Source: Sulfuriflexus mobilis (GTDB lineage Bacteria; Pseudomonadota; Gammaproteobacteria; AKS1). From it: a stretch of DNA of 64,000 nucleotides. The DNA lies in the NCBI RefSeq assembly GCF_003967195.1, contig NZ_AP018725.1, forward strand, positions 2,356,001-2,420,000, written 5' to 3'. How positions within the stretch are numbered: position 1 is the first letter of the stretch; each line of letters opens with the position of its first letter. Below, piece by piece: positions 16,828-26,790 of this stretch. Below the pieces are notes generated by a model. That model made no database searches and was not told the DNA's origin. It saw only the letters and a program-made list of their open reading frames with translations. The translations under genes and the position numbers were made by a program.

Positions 16828-17895
16828 ATGAAAAAATTCTTAAAGTGGATTGGAATAACATTTGTTTCTCTGGTTATATTGAGCGGAATATTTTTAGTGA
16901 TAAGTTACTCCTACAACAAATACACAGTGCAACAGTGGCTGAAAGATCCATTCTCACGAGGAGAAATGATAGACATTGGCACCCACAAACTCTATGCCGC
17001 AGTTAAGGGGGAGGGTTCTCCAGCCGTTATTTTAATAGCGGGTGGAAATTCCTTCTCGTGGGGTTGGTGGGATATCCAGGATGAACTGGCCAAAACGACT
17101 AAAGTGCTTACCTATGATCGGGCAGGTTATGGATGGAGCGAGGTAAGTCCCGAGCCGTACTCAAGTAAACAGATCGTTACAGAGTTGCATACTTTATTGC
17201 AGAAGTTGGCCATTGATCCACCTTATATTGTTGTGGGCGCCTCCATGGGTGGTATCTATACAAAACACTTTGCAAAACTTTATCCCGATGAAATTAGTGG
17301 TGCCGTATTTGTTGATCCATCGGCCCGGGATGAGAAAAAATTGCGCGATCCAAAATACCAGCAGGGGGTATTGAGGCAAAGTAAAAAGATTTCGCGGAAC
17401 GAAATTTCCGCCAAACTGGGCCTGTTCAGATTTTACGCCGATTATTTACTTCGCATGCACAAGGTTCCCGAATTTCAAAGGGCCTTTGGTGTTGAAGCAC
17501 TTTCTAATCCTATTCAACATAAACAATTCTCGAAGCATTTTTCCTCACTTTACCGGATAGATGGCAACCACTATTTGAATGCTCCAACTGGTTTTCCGAA
17601 TGTGCCAGTAAAAGTAATTGTTCAGGATAATGAAGTGACAATTAAATACGCATATGAGGTTGATGAAATAAATAAAGGAAATCCAGAACAAAAAGTAAGA
17701 GCCTATTTAAAGGCCGCCAAGGAACGGCAACGACAAAATTACATGACGCTATCTAGTAATAGCGAGTGGGTGTTGGCAAAAGGAAGCGGGCATAATATTC
17801 AATTTGACCGTCCTGACTTGGTTATAAGCTCAGTTAACAAAATAATACGCGATATCAAGAATTCGAGCCAGGATATGTCTGACGGGAAAAACTAA
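16828..17895 (+). CDS. Membrane-anchored alpha/beta hydrolase
   Basis: A 355-residue protein with one N-terminal membrane helix (WIGITFVSLVILSGIFLVISYSY) and an alpha/beta hydrolase body. The oxyanion stretch is LIAGGNSFSWGWW, followed by TYDRAGYGWSE, the nucleophile elbow GASMGG with Ser, a catalytic Asp probably in VFVDPSARDE or later, and the His in GSGHNIQFDRPD. Members hydrolyse esters, amides or haloalkanes; the substrate cannot be told. It is 37 nt after the adaptor gene and may belong to that operon. Its base composition is more AT-rich than that of the ABC genes, so it could have joined later. Confidence 0.85.
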   Translation: MKKFLKWIGITFVSLVILSGIFLVISYSYNKYTVQQWLKDPFSRGEMIDIGTHKLYAAVKGEGSPAVILIAGGNSFSWGWWDIQDELAKTTKVLTYDRAGYGWSEVSPEPYSSKQIVTELHTLLQKLAIDPPYIVVGASMGGIYTKHFAKLYPDEISGAVFVDPSARDEKKLRDPKYQQGVLRQSKKISRNEISAKLGLFRFYADYLLRMHKVPEFQRAFGVEALSNPIQHKQFSKHFSSLYRIDGNHYLNAPTGFPNVPVKVIVQDNEVTIKYAYEVDEINKGNPEQKVRAYLKAAKERQRQNYMTLSSNSEWVLAKGSGHNIQFDRPDLVISSVNKIIRDIKNSSQDMSDGKN

Positions 17896-18220
17896 TATAC
17901 AGTTAAATTCATTTTGTGGTCGACCAACTGTCAACACAAAGTACTAAAAGAATAGCTAGGATAGTTAGTTTCAGCTAAATACAATTTATGTTCACAAAAG
18001 GCCAAAAATTTATGACCATGTGTAGGGGATGCATAAAGTTTTAATTTGGATAAGTCGATCTTTAACCTTGCACTACATAGGAAAAAATTGAATGACCGCT
18101 TTCGCTGAAAAACAGTCGTCCATGGTGACAACACGAGCGACCGCTTCTGGCCGGAAGTAGCCGTTTAAAACCTGCAGATTTCTGAACCCGTCAGTTTGAT
18201 CAAACCGAGACTACTGCTAC
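17896..18220. other. Convergent intergenic region, nothing recognised
   Basis: 325 bp between the 3' ends of the hydrolase gene and proB. I see no supported gene, RNA or clear rho-independent terminator for either side. Confidence 0.5.
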
Positions 18221-19342
18221 CTATGACAGCACCAGGTTATCGCGGTGAATCAGCTCTGGCTCACCGACATAACCGAGCAAGGCTTCAATACGCTCACTGG
18301 TCTGACCCATGATGCGGCGTGATTCTTCGGCGTTGTAATTAATCAGCCCGCGTGCAATCTCCCGACCCGCGGCATCAACACAACGCACCACCTCACCACG
18401 GGCAAACTCCCCCTCTACTGCCGTGACACCGACGGCCAGCAGGCTGCTGCCCGACTGGCTGAGTTTTGTCACCGCGCCGGCATCGATTTGCAGGCTGCCG
18501 CGCATCTTCAACTGCCCGGCCAGCCATTGCTTGCGTGCGGCGAGCACTTCACTCTCGGCGGTAAGGAAGCTGCCGACTTCATCACCGCCACGAATAGTTG
18601 ATAAGACCTGTTCGCTGCGACCGGAGGCGATCACGGTGGCAGTGCCGGAACGCGAGGCCAGCCGTGCGGCACGGATCTTGGTGAGCATGCCGCCACGGCC
18701 GAGTGCCGAGCCCTCACCGGCCATGGCCATGAGTGAATCGTCCTTGGCCTCGGCCTGGTGGATTAATTTTGCATCAGCGTTACTGCGTGGGTCGCTGTCG
18801 AACAGGCCCTGTTGATCGGTAAGGATCACGAGCAGGTCGGCCTCAACGAGGTTGGCGACCAGCGCGGCGAGGGTATCGTTATCACCAAAGCGGATCTCGT
18901 CGGTGACCACGGTATCGTTTTCATTGACGATCGGGATCACATTGACGCCATGCAGGGTACGCAGGGTACTGCGGGCATTGATGTAACGCTCACGACTGGA
19001 GAGGTCTTCGTGGGTCAGCAGGATCTGCGCGGTATGGATACCGTGTTTCTGAAAGGCCGACTCGTAACACTGCACCAGGCCCATTTGGCCAACGGCGGCG
19101 GCGGCCTGGAGTTTGTGAATTTCATGCGGACGTTTTTGCCAGCCGAGACGTTGCATGCCTTCGGCGACCGCACCGGAAGACACCAGTGTGATCTGCACGC
19201 CACTGTTACGCAGGGCGACGATTTGTTCGACCCAGGTATTAATGGCGGCGGTATCCAGACCGCGGCCGTCATTGGTCAACAGCGCGCTGCCGATCTTGAC
19301 GACCCAGTTTTTTGTCTTGGAGATGTCGGCGCGGATTTTCAT
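18221..19342 (-). CDS. proB: Glutamate 5-kinase
   Basis: A 373-residue enzyme that phosphorylates glutamate to gamma-glutamyl phosphate, the first step of proline synthesis. The amino-acid kinase domain starts [16 protein letters not shown]. It includes [30 protein letters not shown] and [14 protein letters not shown]-terminal PUA domain covers about residues 285-370. The start at 19342 removes a 19-residue extension that has no family match and keeps normal length (E. coli ProB is 367). It follows obgE in the common rplU-rpmA-obgE-proB order. Confidence 0.96.
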   Translation of the reverse strand: MKIRADISKTKNWVVKIGSALLTNDGRGLDTAAINTWVEQIVALRNSGVQITLVSSGAVAEGMQRLGWQKRPHEIHKLQAAAAVGQMGLVQCYESAFQKHGIHTAQILLTHEDLSSRERYINARSTLRTLHGVNVIPIVNENDTVVTDEIRFGDNDTLAALVANLVEADLLVILTDQQGLFDSDPRSNADAKLIHQAEAKDDSLMAMAGEGSALGRGGMLTKIRAARLASRSGTATVIASGRSEQVLSTIRGGDEVGSFLTAESEVLAARKQWLAGQLKMRGSLQIDAGAVTKLSQSGSSLLAVGVTAVEGEFARGEVVRCVDAAGREIARGLINYNAEESRRIMGQTSERIEALLGYVGEPELIHRDNLVLS

Positions 19343-19425
19343 TATTCTCGATTCTAATAGAGGCCAGCGGCAGAGGCCAGTAGCATGAATTGGCAACACA
19401 GATTAGCGATATCTGAACGTAAAAC

Positions 19426-20517
<1,092 letters not shown>

Positions 20518-20530
20518 TTACATCTCGAGT

Positions 20531-20562
20531 AAAACGAAAAAAGCCCCGTCAGCAGACGGGGC
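20531..20562 (-). terminator. Rho-independent terminator after rpmA
   Basis: On the minus strand GCCCCGTC, TGCT, GACGGGGC is followed by TTTTTTCGTTTT. It lies between rpmA and obgE. Confidence 0.88.
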
Positions 20563-20588
20563 TTCTTGTTCTGGCCTAGGCCAGAAAT

Positions 20589-20846
20589 TTATGCCGCGAC
20601 AATGCTGACAAAGGTGCGCTTCTTCGGGCCCTTAACTTCAAAAAGTACCTTGCCGTCTGCCTTCGCAAACAGGGTGTGGTCACGACCACAACCTACGTTG
20701 CTACCAGGATTGAACTTGGTACCACGCTGACGAACCAGGATGTTACCGGCCAGGACTGCTTCACCACCGTAACGCTTCACGCCAAGTCGTTTCGACTCTG
20801 AATCGCGACCGTTACGTGTACTACCGCCTGCTTTTTTATGTGCCAT
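20589..20846 (-). CDS. rpmA: 50S ribosomal protein L27
   Basis: An 85-residue protein starting [19 protein letters not shown]. This is the typical L27 N-terminus that reaches the peptidyl-transferase centre, followed by [10 protein letters not shown] and [13 protein letters not shown]. It has the usual length and lies 28 nt after rplU, with a terminator downstream. Confidence 0.98.
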   Translation of the reverse strand: MAHKKAGGSTRNGRDSESKRLGVKRYGGEAVLAGNILVRQRGTKFNPGSNVGCGRDHTLFAKADGKVLFEVKGPKKRTFVSIVAA

Positions 20847-20874
20847 GAGTGCTGCTCCTCAATCTGTTCGGACT

Positions 20875-21186
20875 TCAGCCGGCGATGCCGGTGATTTCGA
20901 GTTCTGTATAGGACTGACGATGGCCCTGTGTCGTGCGCGAATGTTTACGACGACGGAACTTGATAATGCGAATCTTTTCGCCGCGACCGTGTGATTTCAC
21001 CGTGGCCGTTACCTTGCCGCCATCAATATAGGGCTTGCCAATCTTAACATCGTCGCCGTTCGCAACCATGAGTACCTTATCAATATCGAATGAGGCGCCT
21101 ACATCAGCGGTCAGCTTCTCGACCTTGAGGGTCTGGCCTTCCGTTACTCGATACTGTTTGCCACCGGTCGCAATTACCGCGTACAT
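20875..21186 (-). CDS. rplU: 50S ribosomal protein L21
   Basis: A 103-residue protein starting [14 protein letters not shown], exactly the length of E. coli L21. It includes [15 protein letters not shown], the conserved rRNA-binding segment. The start at 21186 is chosen over an upstream in-frame one because it gives the family N-terminus. It is preceded by a good promoter at 21244-21272. Confidence 0.98.
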   Translation of the reverse strand: MYAVIATGGKQYRVTEGQTLKVEKLTADVGASFDIDKVLMVANGDDVKIGKPYIDGGKVTATVKSHGRGEKIRIIKFRRRKHSRTTQGHRQSYTELEITGIAG

Positions 21187-21243
21187 ATTGTTTCTCCAAA
21201 AGGGCCCGCCCATGCGAACCACAGATAACCTGAAAGGGCGGAA

Positions 21244-21272
21244 ATTTTATACATATCGAGACCTTAGGTCAA
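21244..21272 (-). promoter_or_regulatory. Sigma-70 promoter of rplU-rpmA
   Basis: Minus strand TTGACC, 17 bases, TAAAAT. It is about 58 nt upstream of the rplU start and divergent from the ispB promoter. Confidence 0.75.
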
Positions 21273-21344
21273 TCCGCAATTTCATTCCCCCGATTACGCT
21301 TGCGCCATCATAAGTCATTGATTATTATATAAATCAATCATTAC

Positions 21345-21373
21345 TTGACCGATTCGGGCCACATCCCTAGCAT
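21345..21373 (+). promoter_or_regulatory. Sigma-70 promoter of ispB
   Basis: TTGACC, 17 bases, TAGCAT, about 28 nt before the ispB start codon. Confidence 0.65.
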
Positions 21374-21400
21374 GCAGCCTGCTTTAAAACGAGAATTATA

Positions 21401-22369
21401 ATGGATTTGAACGCTGTACAGGCCCTGATCGCCGAGGATATGCAGGCGGTCGACACGCTCATCAAGACCCGACTCCACTCTGAGGTGGCGCTGGTTAACC
21501 AGCTTGGTCATTATATTGTGCACAGTGGCGGCAAGCGCCTGCGACCCATGCTGCACCTGCTCTGTGCCCGTGCCGCCGGTTATGAGGGCCAGCACCACCA
21601 CGCGCTAGCGGCGATCATCGAGTTCATCCATACCGCCACCCTGCTCCACGATGACGTTGTAGATGGCTCCAGCCTGCGCCGTGGCCAGGACACCGCCAAC
21701 GCCCTGTTCGGCAATGAGGCCAGCGTGCTGGTCGGCGATTTCCTCTATTCACGCGCCTTCGAGATGATGGTCGAGATCGGCGAGATGCGGGTCATGGATA
21801 TCCTCTCGCACGCCACCAATACCATCGCCGAGGGCGAGGTCATGCAGCTGATGAATGTGCATGATGCCGACACCACAGAAGAAAATTATCTGAATGTCAT
21901 CCACTGCAAAACCGCCAAGCTGTTCGAGGCGGCCGGTCAATTAGGCGCCGTGATCCAGGGCGCCCCGGCCGAGCAGGAACAGGCCCTCTCCGACTACGGC
22001 ATGTACCTGGGTTCGGCCTTCCAGCTCATCGATGACGTGCTCGACTACAGCGCCAGCAGCGAGGATATCGGCAAGAACATTGGCGATGACCTGGCCGAGG
22101 GCAAACCCACCCTTCCCCTGATCTATACCATGCGTTACGGCACACCCGAACAGGCCGTGCTGGTGCGCACGGCCATTGAGAGCGGCGGCCTGGAACAAAT
22201 CGATGCGGTAATGGAAGCCGTTGAATCTACCGGGGCCATCCAATACACTGCCGATTCTGCACGGCAGGCGGCCGACAAGGCCATTGCCGCCCTGCAGGTC
22301 CTGCCGGATTCGAAATACCGCGAGGCCTTACAGACGCTCGCTGAATTCTCGGTGAACCGCAGTTTTTAA
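21401..22369 (+). CDS. ispB: Octaprenyl (long-chain polyprenyl) diphosphate synthase
   Basis: A 322-residue trans-prenyltransferase that builds the quinone side chain from isopentenyl diphosphate. Key sites are GGKRLRP at 43-49 (IPP binding), the first Asp-rich motif DDVVD at 84-88, and the second DDVLD near 211. The residues before the first motif are small (HTATLL), consistent with a long-chain product. It is divergent from rplU, as in E. coli, and is followed 6 nt later by tRNA-Pro, so the tRNA may be read through from this gene. Confidence 0.95.
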   Translation: MDLNAVQALIAEDMQAVDTLIKTRLHSEVALVNQLGHYIVHSGGKRLRPMLHLLCARAAGYEGQHHHALAAIIEFIHTATLLHDDVVDGSSLRRGQDTANALFGNEASVLVGDFLYSRAFEMMVEIGEMRVMDILSHATNTIAEGEVMQLMNVHDADTTEENYLNVIHCKTAKLFEAAGQLGAVIQGAPAEQEQALSDYGMYLGSAFQLIDDVLDYSASSEDIGKNIGDDLAEGKPTLPLIYTMRYGTPEQAVLVRTAIESGGLEQIDAVMEAVESTGAIQYTADSARQAADKAIAALQVLPDSKYREALQTLAEFSVNRSF

Positions 22370-22375
22370 ACTCTA

Positions 22376-22452
<77 letters not shown>

Positions 22453-23236
22453 TTTTATTTCTAAAAAGAACGTGTTCGGATTACATCACAGCATAGAACC
22501 CCTTCGGGTTTCATTATGCATACCCTAACCTTCTCCGAAGGTTCAGGGCATCTCACGCCGACCATTTTATTTCTAAAAAGAACGTGTTCGGATTACATCA
22601 CAGCATAGAACCCCTTCGGGTTTCATTATGCATACCCTAACCTTCTCCGAAGGTTCAGGGCATCTCACGCCGACCATTTTATTTCTAAAAAGAACGTGTT
22701 CGGATTACATCACAGCATAGAACCCCTTCGGGTTTCATTATGCATACCCTAACCTTCTCCGAAGGTTCAGGGCATCTCACGCCGACCATTTTATTTCTAA
22801 AAAGAACGTGTTCGGATTACATCACAGCATAGAACCCCTTCGGGTTTCATTATGCATACCCTAACCTTCTCCGAAGGTTCAGGGCATCTCACGCCGACCA
22901 TTTTATTTCTAAAAAGAACGTGTTCGGATTACATCACAGCATAGAACCCCTTCGGGTTTCATTATGCATACCCTAACCTTCTCCGAAGGTTCAGGGCATC
23001 TCACGCCGACCATTTTATTTCTAAAAAGAACGTGTTCGGATTACATCACAGCATAGAACCCCTTCGGGTTTCATTATGCATACCCTAACCTTCTCCGAAG
23101 GTTCAGGGCATCTCACGCCGACCATTTTATTTCTAAAAAGAACGTGTTCGGATTACATCACAGCATAGAACCCCTTCGGGTTTTATTATGCATACCCTAG
23201 CCTTCTCCGAAGGTTCAGGGCATCTCACGCCGACCA
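22453..23236 (+). repeat. Seven tandem 112-bp units, each ending in the tRNA-Pro 3' end
   Basis: The array is seven head-to-tail copies of 112 bp (7 x 112 = 784). Copies 1-6 look identical. Copy 7 has at least two changes (C to T in GGGTTTCATT, A to G in CCCTAACC). Every unit ends TCTCACGCCGACCA, the tRNA acceptor end. The match to the tRNA extends back with mismatches through the T arm, 22 of 28 positions. Each unit also encodes hairpins: GAAC-GT-GTTC, AACCC-CTTC-GGGTT, and CCCTAACCTTC-TCC-GAAGGTTCAGGG. The layout parallels the 178-bp repeats after E. coli tyrT. Confidence 0.95.
22516..22608 (+). other. 30-codon ORF recurring in every repeat unit
   Basis: ATG at 22516 to TAG at 22606 encodes a 30-residue peptide beginning MHTLTFSEGSGHLTP. 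It spans the junction of two units and recurs every 112 bp. The final copy runs into unique sequence with a different C-terminus. No ribosome site precedes it, so translation is doubtful. The E. coli tyrT repeats also hold a small ORF (tpr). Confidence 0.2.
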
Positions 23237-23342
23237 ACATAAAAGACATTGATGATTTCGGAATGATGATTGATGAATAGATCGAATCATCCGTGTTTCC
23301 TACTTAGCGTACCTTCGCGTCCTTTGCGGTAAAGTTTTTTCC

Positions 23343-23377
23343 AAAAAAAAACGCCCAACTAAGCCGGGCGTTTTTTT
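23343..23377. terminator. Bidirectional terminator between the tRNA-Pro array and ssb
   Basis: ACGCCC (23351-23356) pairs with GGGCGT (23366-23371), flanked by an A-run before and a T-run after. It can end transcription of the array on the plus strand and of ssb on the minus strand. Confidence 0.85.
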
Positions 23378-23392
23378 ACTACTGCGAGACTC

Positions 23393-23884
23393 CTAGAACG
23401 GAATATCGTCATCAAAGTCATCAAAGCTGCCGCCACCGGAACTGCCGCCAGACGGTGCTGAGCCACCGGATGGCGCACCGCCGCCACTCGGCTGTCCACC
23501 ACCACTGTTGAAGTTACCGCCACCGCCAGCGCTTCCCCCGCCGCCACCTTTGCTGCCTAACATCTGCATCTCGTTGGCGACGATCTCGGTTGTGTAACGG
23601 TCCTGGCCACTCTTGTCCTGCCACTTGCGCGTCTGCAGGCGGCCTTCGACATAAATCTGTGAACCCTTTTTCAGGTATTCGCCGACGATCTCGGCAAGGC
23701 GGGCAAAAAACACGACGCGGTGCCATTCGGTCTTTTCCTGGTTTTCGCCACTTTGTTTATCTTTCCAGGATTCGGTGGTGGCCACGGTGACATTCGCCAC
23801 GGCGCCGCCGTTTGGCATGTAACGTACCTCCGGGTCTGCGCCCAGGTTGCCCACCAGAATTACCTTGTTTACTCCTCGAGCCAT
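23393..23884 (-). CDS. ssb: Single-stranded DNA-binding protein
   Basis: A 163-residue SSB. The OB fold is at about residues 1-112 ([49 protein letters not shown]). A Gly/Ser/Pro-rich disordered linker follows, then the acidic tip DFDDDIPF that recruits DNA repair and replication partners. The length is typical. The ssb-uvrA vicinity is common in gammaproteobacteria; here a GGDEF/EAL gene and a YajR-type gene lie between. Confidence 0.97.
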   Translation of the reverse strand: MARGVNKVILVGNLGADPEVRYMPNGGAVANVTVATTESWKDKQSGENQEKTEWHRVVFFARLAEIVGEYLKKGSQIYVEGRLQTRKWQDKSGQDRYTTEIVANEMQMLGSKGGGGGSAGGGGNFNSGGGQPSGGGAPSGGSAPSGGSSGGGSFDDFDDDIPF

Positions 23885-24039
23885 CTTCGTTTCTCCGTAT
23901 CGTTCATCGTATGATATTTAGCTTGTTTTTCCTGATCGGACGCTCACGTGGCCGACACAATCAAAGCCGTACTATTACAGCGTGCAAAAGGCCGTGCAAG
24001 CAAAAAATAAACCTGCTACAAAACAGGGAGATAAGCTAC

Positions 24040-26568
24040 TCAGGAGGCGAGCCGGGATTCGTATTCCTTGAGCCATACGGCCAGTTCATCGGCCGGGATC
24101 GGCCGCGACAGGAAGTAACCCTGGGCGACATCGCACTTCAGCTTGAGCAACTGCAACATGGTGGTCTGGCTTTCCACACCCTCGGCCACAACCTTGAGAC
24201 CGAGGTTATGTGCCAGCTCAATGGTGGAGTGAACAATAATGGCATCGTTCTCATCTTCGAGCATGTTGATGACAAACGACTTGTCGATCTTCAGTTCACC
24301 AACGGGCAGCATTTTCAGGTAGCCCAGCGAGGAAAAGCCAGTACCAAAATCATCCACGGATAACTCGATGCCCATGGCGTTCAGTTCGGACATGATCATC
24401 CTGGCCCGCACCGGGTCATTCATCATCGCACTCTCGGTGATCTCGAGGGTGATAGCGGCGGGTTTGACGCCGTATTCCGTCAGGGCCTTTTCGATATCCA
24501 TGGGCAACTGACTGTCCTGCAGATTGCGCGCCGACAGGTTCACCGACAGGCGAATACCGTAGCGGTTCAGGTAGCCGGCACAATCACGCAAGGCGGTATT
24601 CACCACCCAGCGCGTCAGGGTATCGATCTGCCCGGTGTGCTCGGCCATGTTGACAATATGCTCGGGGGAGATGTAACCCAGCTGTGGGTGTTCCCAGCGC
24701 AGCAGGGCCTCAATGGCGACAATTTCACGACTGACGATATCCACCTGCGGCTGGTAGTACAACTGCACCGCGCTGGCCACATCAAGCTCGTTATGTAGGT
24801 CACTGACCAGGGTCAGCTTGTCGACGCTGCCCTCGTCCTGTGACTGCTTATAGACGCTGTGACCAAGCTTGTTGCGCTTGGCGTGATACATGGCCACATC
24901 GGCATGCCGCACCAGGGTATCGGCATCATCACCATGCTGAGGGTACACGGCCACACCGATGCTCACCCCGACGTAGAGGTCCTGCCCCTCAATCGAGAAG
25001 GCCTCGTTGATGACACTGATGATCTTCTCGGCAAACTGGCTGGCCTGCACGGCAGTTGCATTCGGCGCGACGATGGCAAATTCGTCACCACCGAGTCGGG
25101 CCACCGTATCCGAGTCACGCAATACCCCCTTCAGGCGTTGCCCAACATGTTGCAACAATTGATCCCCAACCGGGTGCCCCAGCGCGTCATTGACCTCCTT
25201 GAAGCGGTCCAGGTCGAGTAGTAACAGCGCTATCGGCTGGGTGTTGCGACGCATGATGTGGATCGCCTGTTCAATACGGTCATTGAGCAGGGCCCGGTTG
25301 GGCAAACCGGTCAGGGCGTCATGCAGGGCCTGGTCTTCCAGGGCCATTTGCCGCTGATGGATCTGCTGACGCATGCGGTTAAAGGCCGACACCAGTTTAT
25401 TCACTTCCTGGCTGCTATAATCTTCGAGATGGTATTGACCCTTTTCGCCGTCTTCGGTGATCGCCTTCGAAATCCTTTCAATCGGCTTTAATACGGAACG
25501 CTCTATCATCAGGTAAATCAAGCCCAGGAAGAACAGTGCCAGGCCGGCCAGCCCCCATAAGATGTAACTAATCGTCGTCGCGGCCGCCTGGACAAGCTCA
25601 ACGTTCTTTTCCATCCATACATGAACACCGCTTTCCAGGGCGTTCAGCGCTTCATAGACCAGTTGCTGGTTGGGGCGAATCACATTACTCATGTATTCGA
25701 GGTCGGCACGCCACAACTTGGAACTGCGCAGTTGCTTGGCCGTCTCCCAGTTTTCCCGCCACGCGCGTGTGGCCTGCTGCATGGTTTCCAGTGCCTGCTC
25801 AGACTCGAAACCGAGTTCGCCGGCATTGTGCAACTGTTGCAATAAGGCGAGTTTCGCCACGATCGCGGTATGAAAACTCTCGATATTCGTTTCCTGCGAG
25901 ATCTCGTTGGTCGCATTCAGGCCGGCAAAACGGATGATCACGGCGCGAAAATCCAGGATCATTTTCCGCCACAGGTCACCGGCCTCATCAAACTGTCCGT
26001 ACAACTCGGAGGCATAGCTGCGTCCATCCAGTTCTGCAATCTCATTCAGGGCCTGCTGCACGGCAGTTTCAAAATTTTGATTCGGCTCCAGCAAGCGTTC
26101 AGTGATATAAGGCAGCAGTGGATAGACCCAGTTTGCGTCACGGCGTTTTTCCACCAGGTACTCAACTTTGTCCTGCAACAGGCTGAAGCTCACCTCGAGG
26201 GTCTTCAGGTCATCGCTCAAGCCCGTTACATGCAGGGCTGGTATCACATTCAAGGCTGATAATTTTCGCTGTGCGTGGTGCATGTTACGGGCGATGATCA
26301 GTTCATGCTCGGCCTCAGGGCTTAGCAGCATCGCGTTCAGCGCGCTGTCTGCCGCCCAGATGCCGTTGCGGATCTCGGCCATGAGTTCCTCGGCCTGGTT
26401 TTGCAGGCTCAGGCCACGGGTATTTTGCCGGGAGACATCATTCGCATACCAGTTGGCCAGTAACGCCCCCCCCAATAACAACACGGCCAGTATCCCGGCG
26501 ATGCTCAGGTAACGGCGTCGCAGGCTACACAGGCGTAGAGCGTCTTTGCATTCAGGATTTATCGGCAT
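24040..26568 (-). CDS. Membrane GGDEF/EAL cyclic-di-GMP protein
   Basis: An 842-residue protein from the ATG at 26568. A GTG at 26634 would add 22 residues; neither has a good ribosome site. Order: TM1 (about 20-41), a roughly 290-residue periplasmic helical sensor region, TM2 (about 336-358), HAMP, GGDEF with an intact LGGDEF active site, and EAL with intact EALLRW, plus NLSARNLQ, DDFGTG and EGVES motifs. Both the synthase and the phosphodiesterase sites look complete, so it could make or degrade c-di-GMP. The sensed signal is unknown. It is co-oriented with ssb and YajR but is not a standard member of that locus. Confidence 0.93.
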   Translation of the reverse strand: MPINPECKDALRLCSLRRRYLSIAGILAVLLLGGALLANWYANDVSRQNTRGLSLQNQAEELMAEIRNGIWAADSALNAMLLSPEAEHELIIARNMHHAQRKLSALNVIPALHVTGLSDDLKTLEVSFSLLQDKVEYLVEKRRDANWVYPLLPYITERLLEPNQNFETAVQQALNEIAELDGRSYASELYGQFDEAGDLWRKMILDFRAVIIRFAGLNATNEISQETNIESFHTAIVAKLALLQQLHNAGELGFESEQALETMQQATRAWRENWETAKQLRSSKLWRADLEYMSNVIRPNQQLVYEALNALESGVHVWMEKNVELVQAAATTISYILWGLAGLALFFLGLIYLMIERSVLKPIERISKAITEDGEKGQYHLEDYSSQEVNKLVSAFNRMRQQIHQRQMALEDQALHDALTGLPNRALLNDRIEQAIHIMRRNTQPIALLLLDLDRFKEVNDALGHPVGDQLLQHVGQRLKGVLRDSDTVARLGGDEFAIVAPNATAVQASQFAEKIISVINEAFSIEGQDLYVGVSIGVAVYPQHGDDADTLVRHADVAMYHAKRNKLGHSVYKQSQDEGSVDKLTLVSDLHNELDVASAVQLYYQPQVDIVSREIVAIEALLRWEHPQLGYISPEHIVNMAEHTGQIDTLTRWVVNTALRDCAGYLNRYGIRLSVNLSARNLQDSQLPMDIEKALTEYGVKPAAITLEITESAMMNDPVRARMIMSELNAMGIELSVDDFGTGFSSLGYLKMLPVGELKIDKSFVINMLEDENDAIIVHSTIELAHNLGLKVVAEGVESQTTMLQLLKLKCDVAQGYFLSRPIPADELAVWLKEYESRLAS

Positions 26569-26790
26569 TCTGCTAAATATTTCTTTAAACGTGGCAATCA
26601 ACCATGCCCAAACTGACCGCCTGACTCCTGTCACGCGGTTTGAGAGATATCTTTAATAATATATCGGCCAGGTGCGAGTCCGATTAAAGATCTTAATAAA
26701 GGTTATTACATAGAGTAAAACTACGTTTAAGCACCCGCAAGTAAAAACCGGCATCGACAGCGGCCATTTGACCAACTGTTTTTGTAGGGT

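Noticed and set aside
22453-23236. CRISPR array
   Set aside because: The 112-bp units abut with no unique spacers and contain the tRNA 3' end; no cas genes are near.
23290-23335. Possible dispersed repeat (CTTAGCGTACCTTCGCGTCCTTTGCGG phrase)
   Set aside because: Similar phrases recur between genes in many proteobacteria in my memory, but only one copy is in this window, so I cannot support it as a repeat here.
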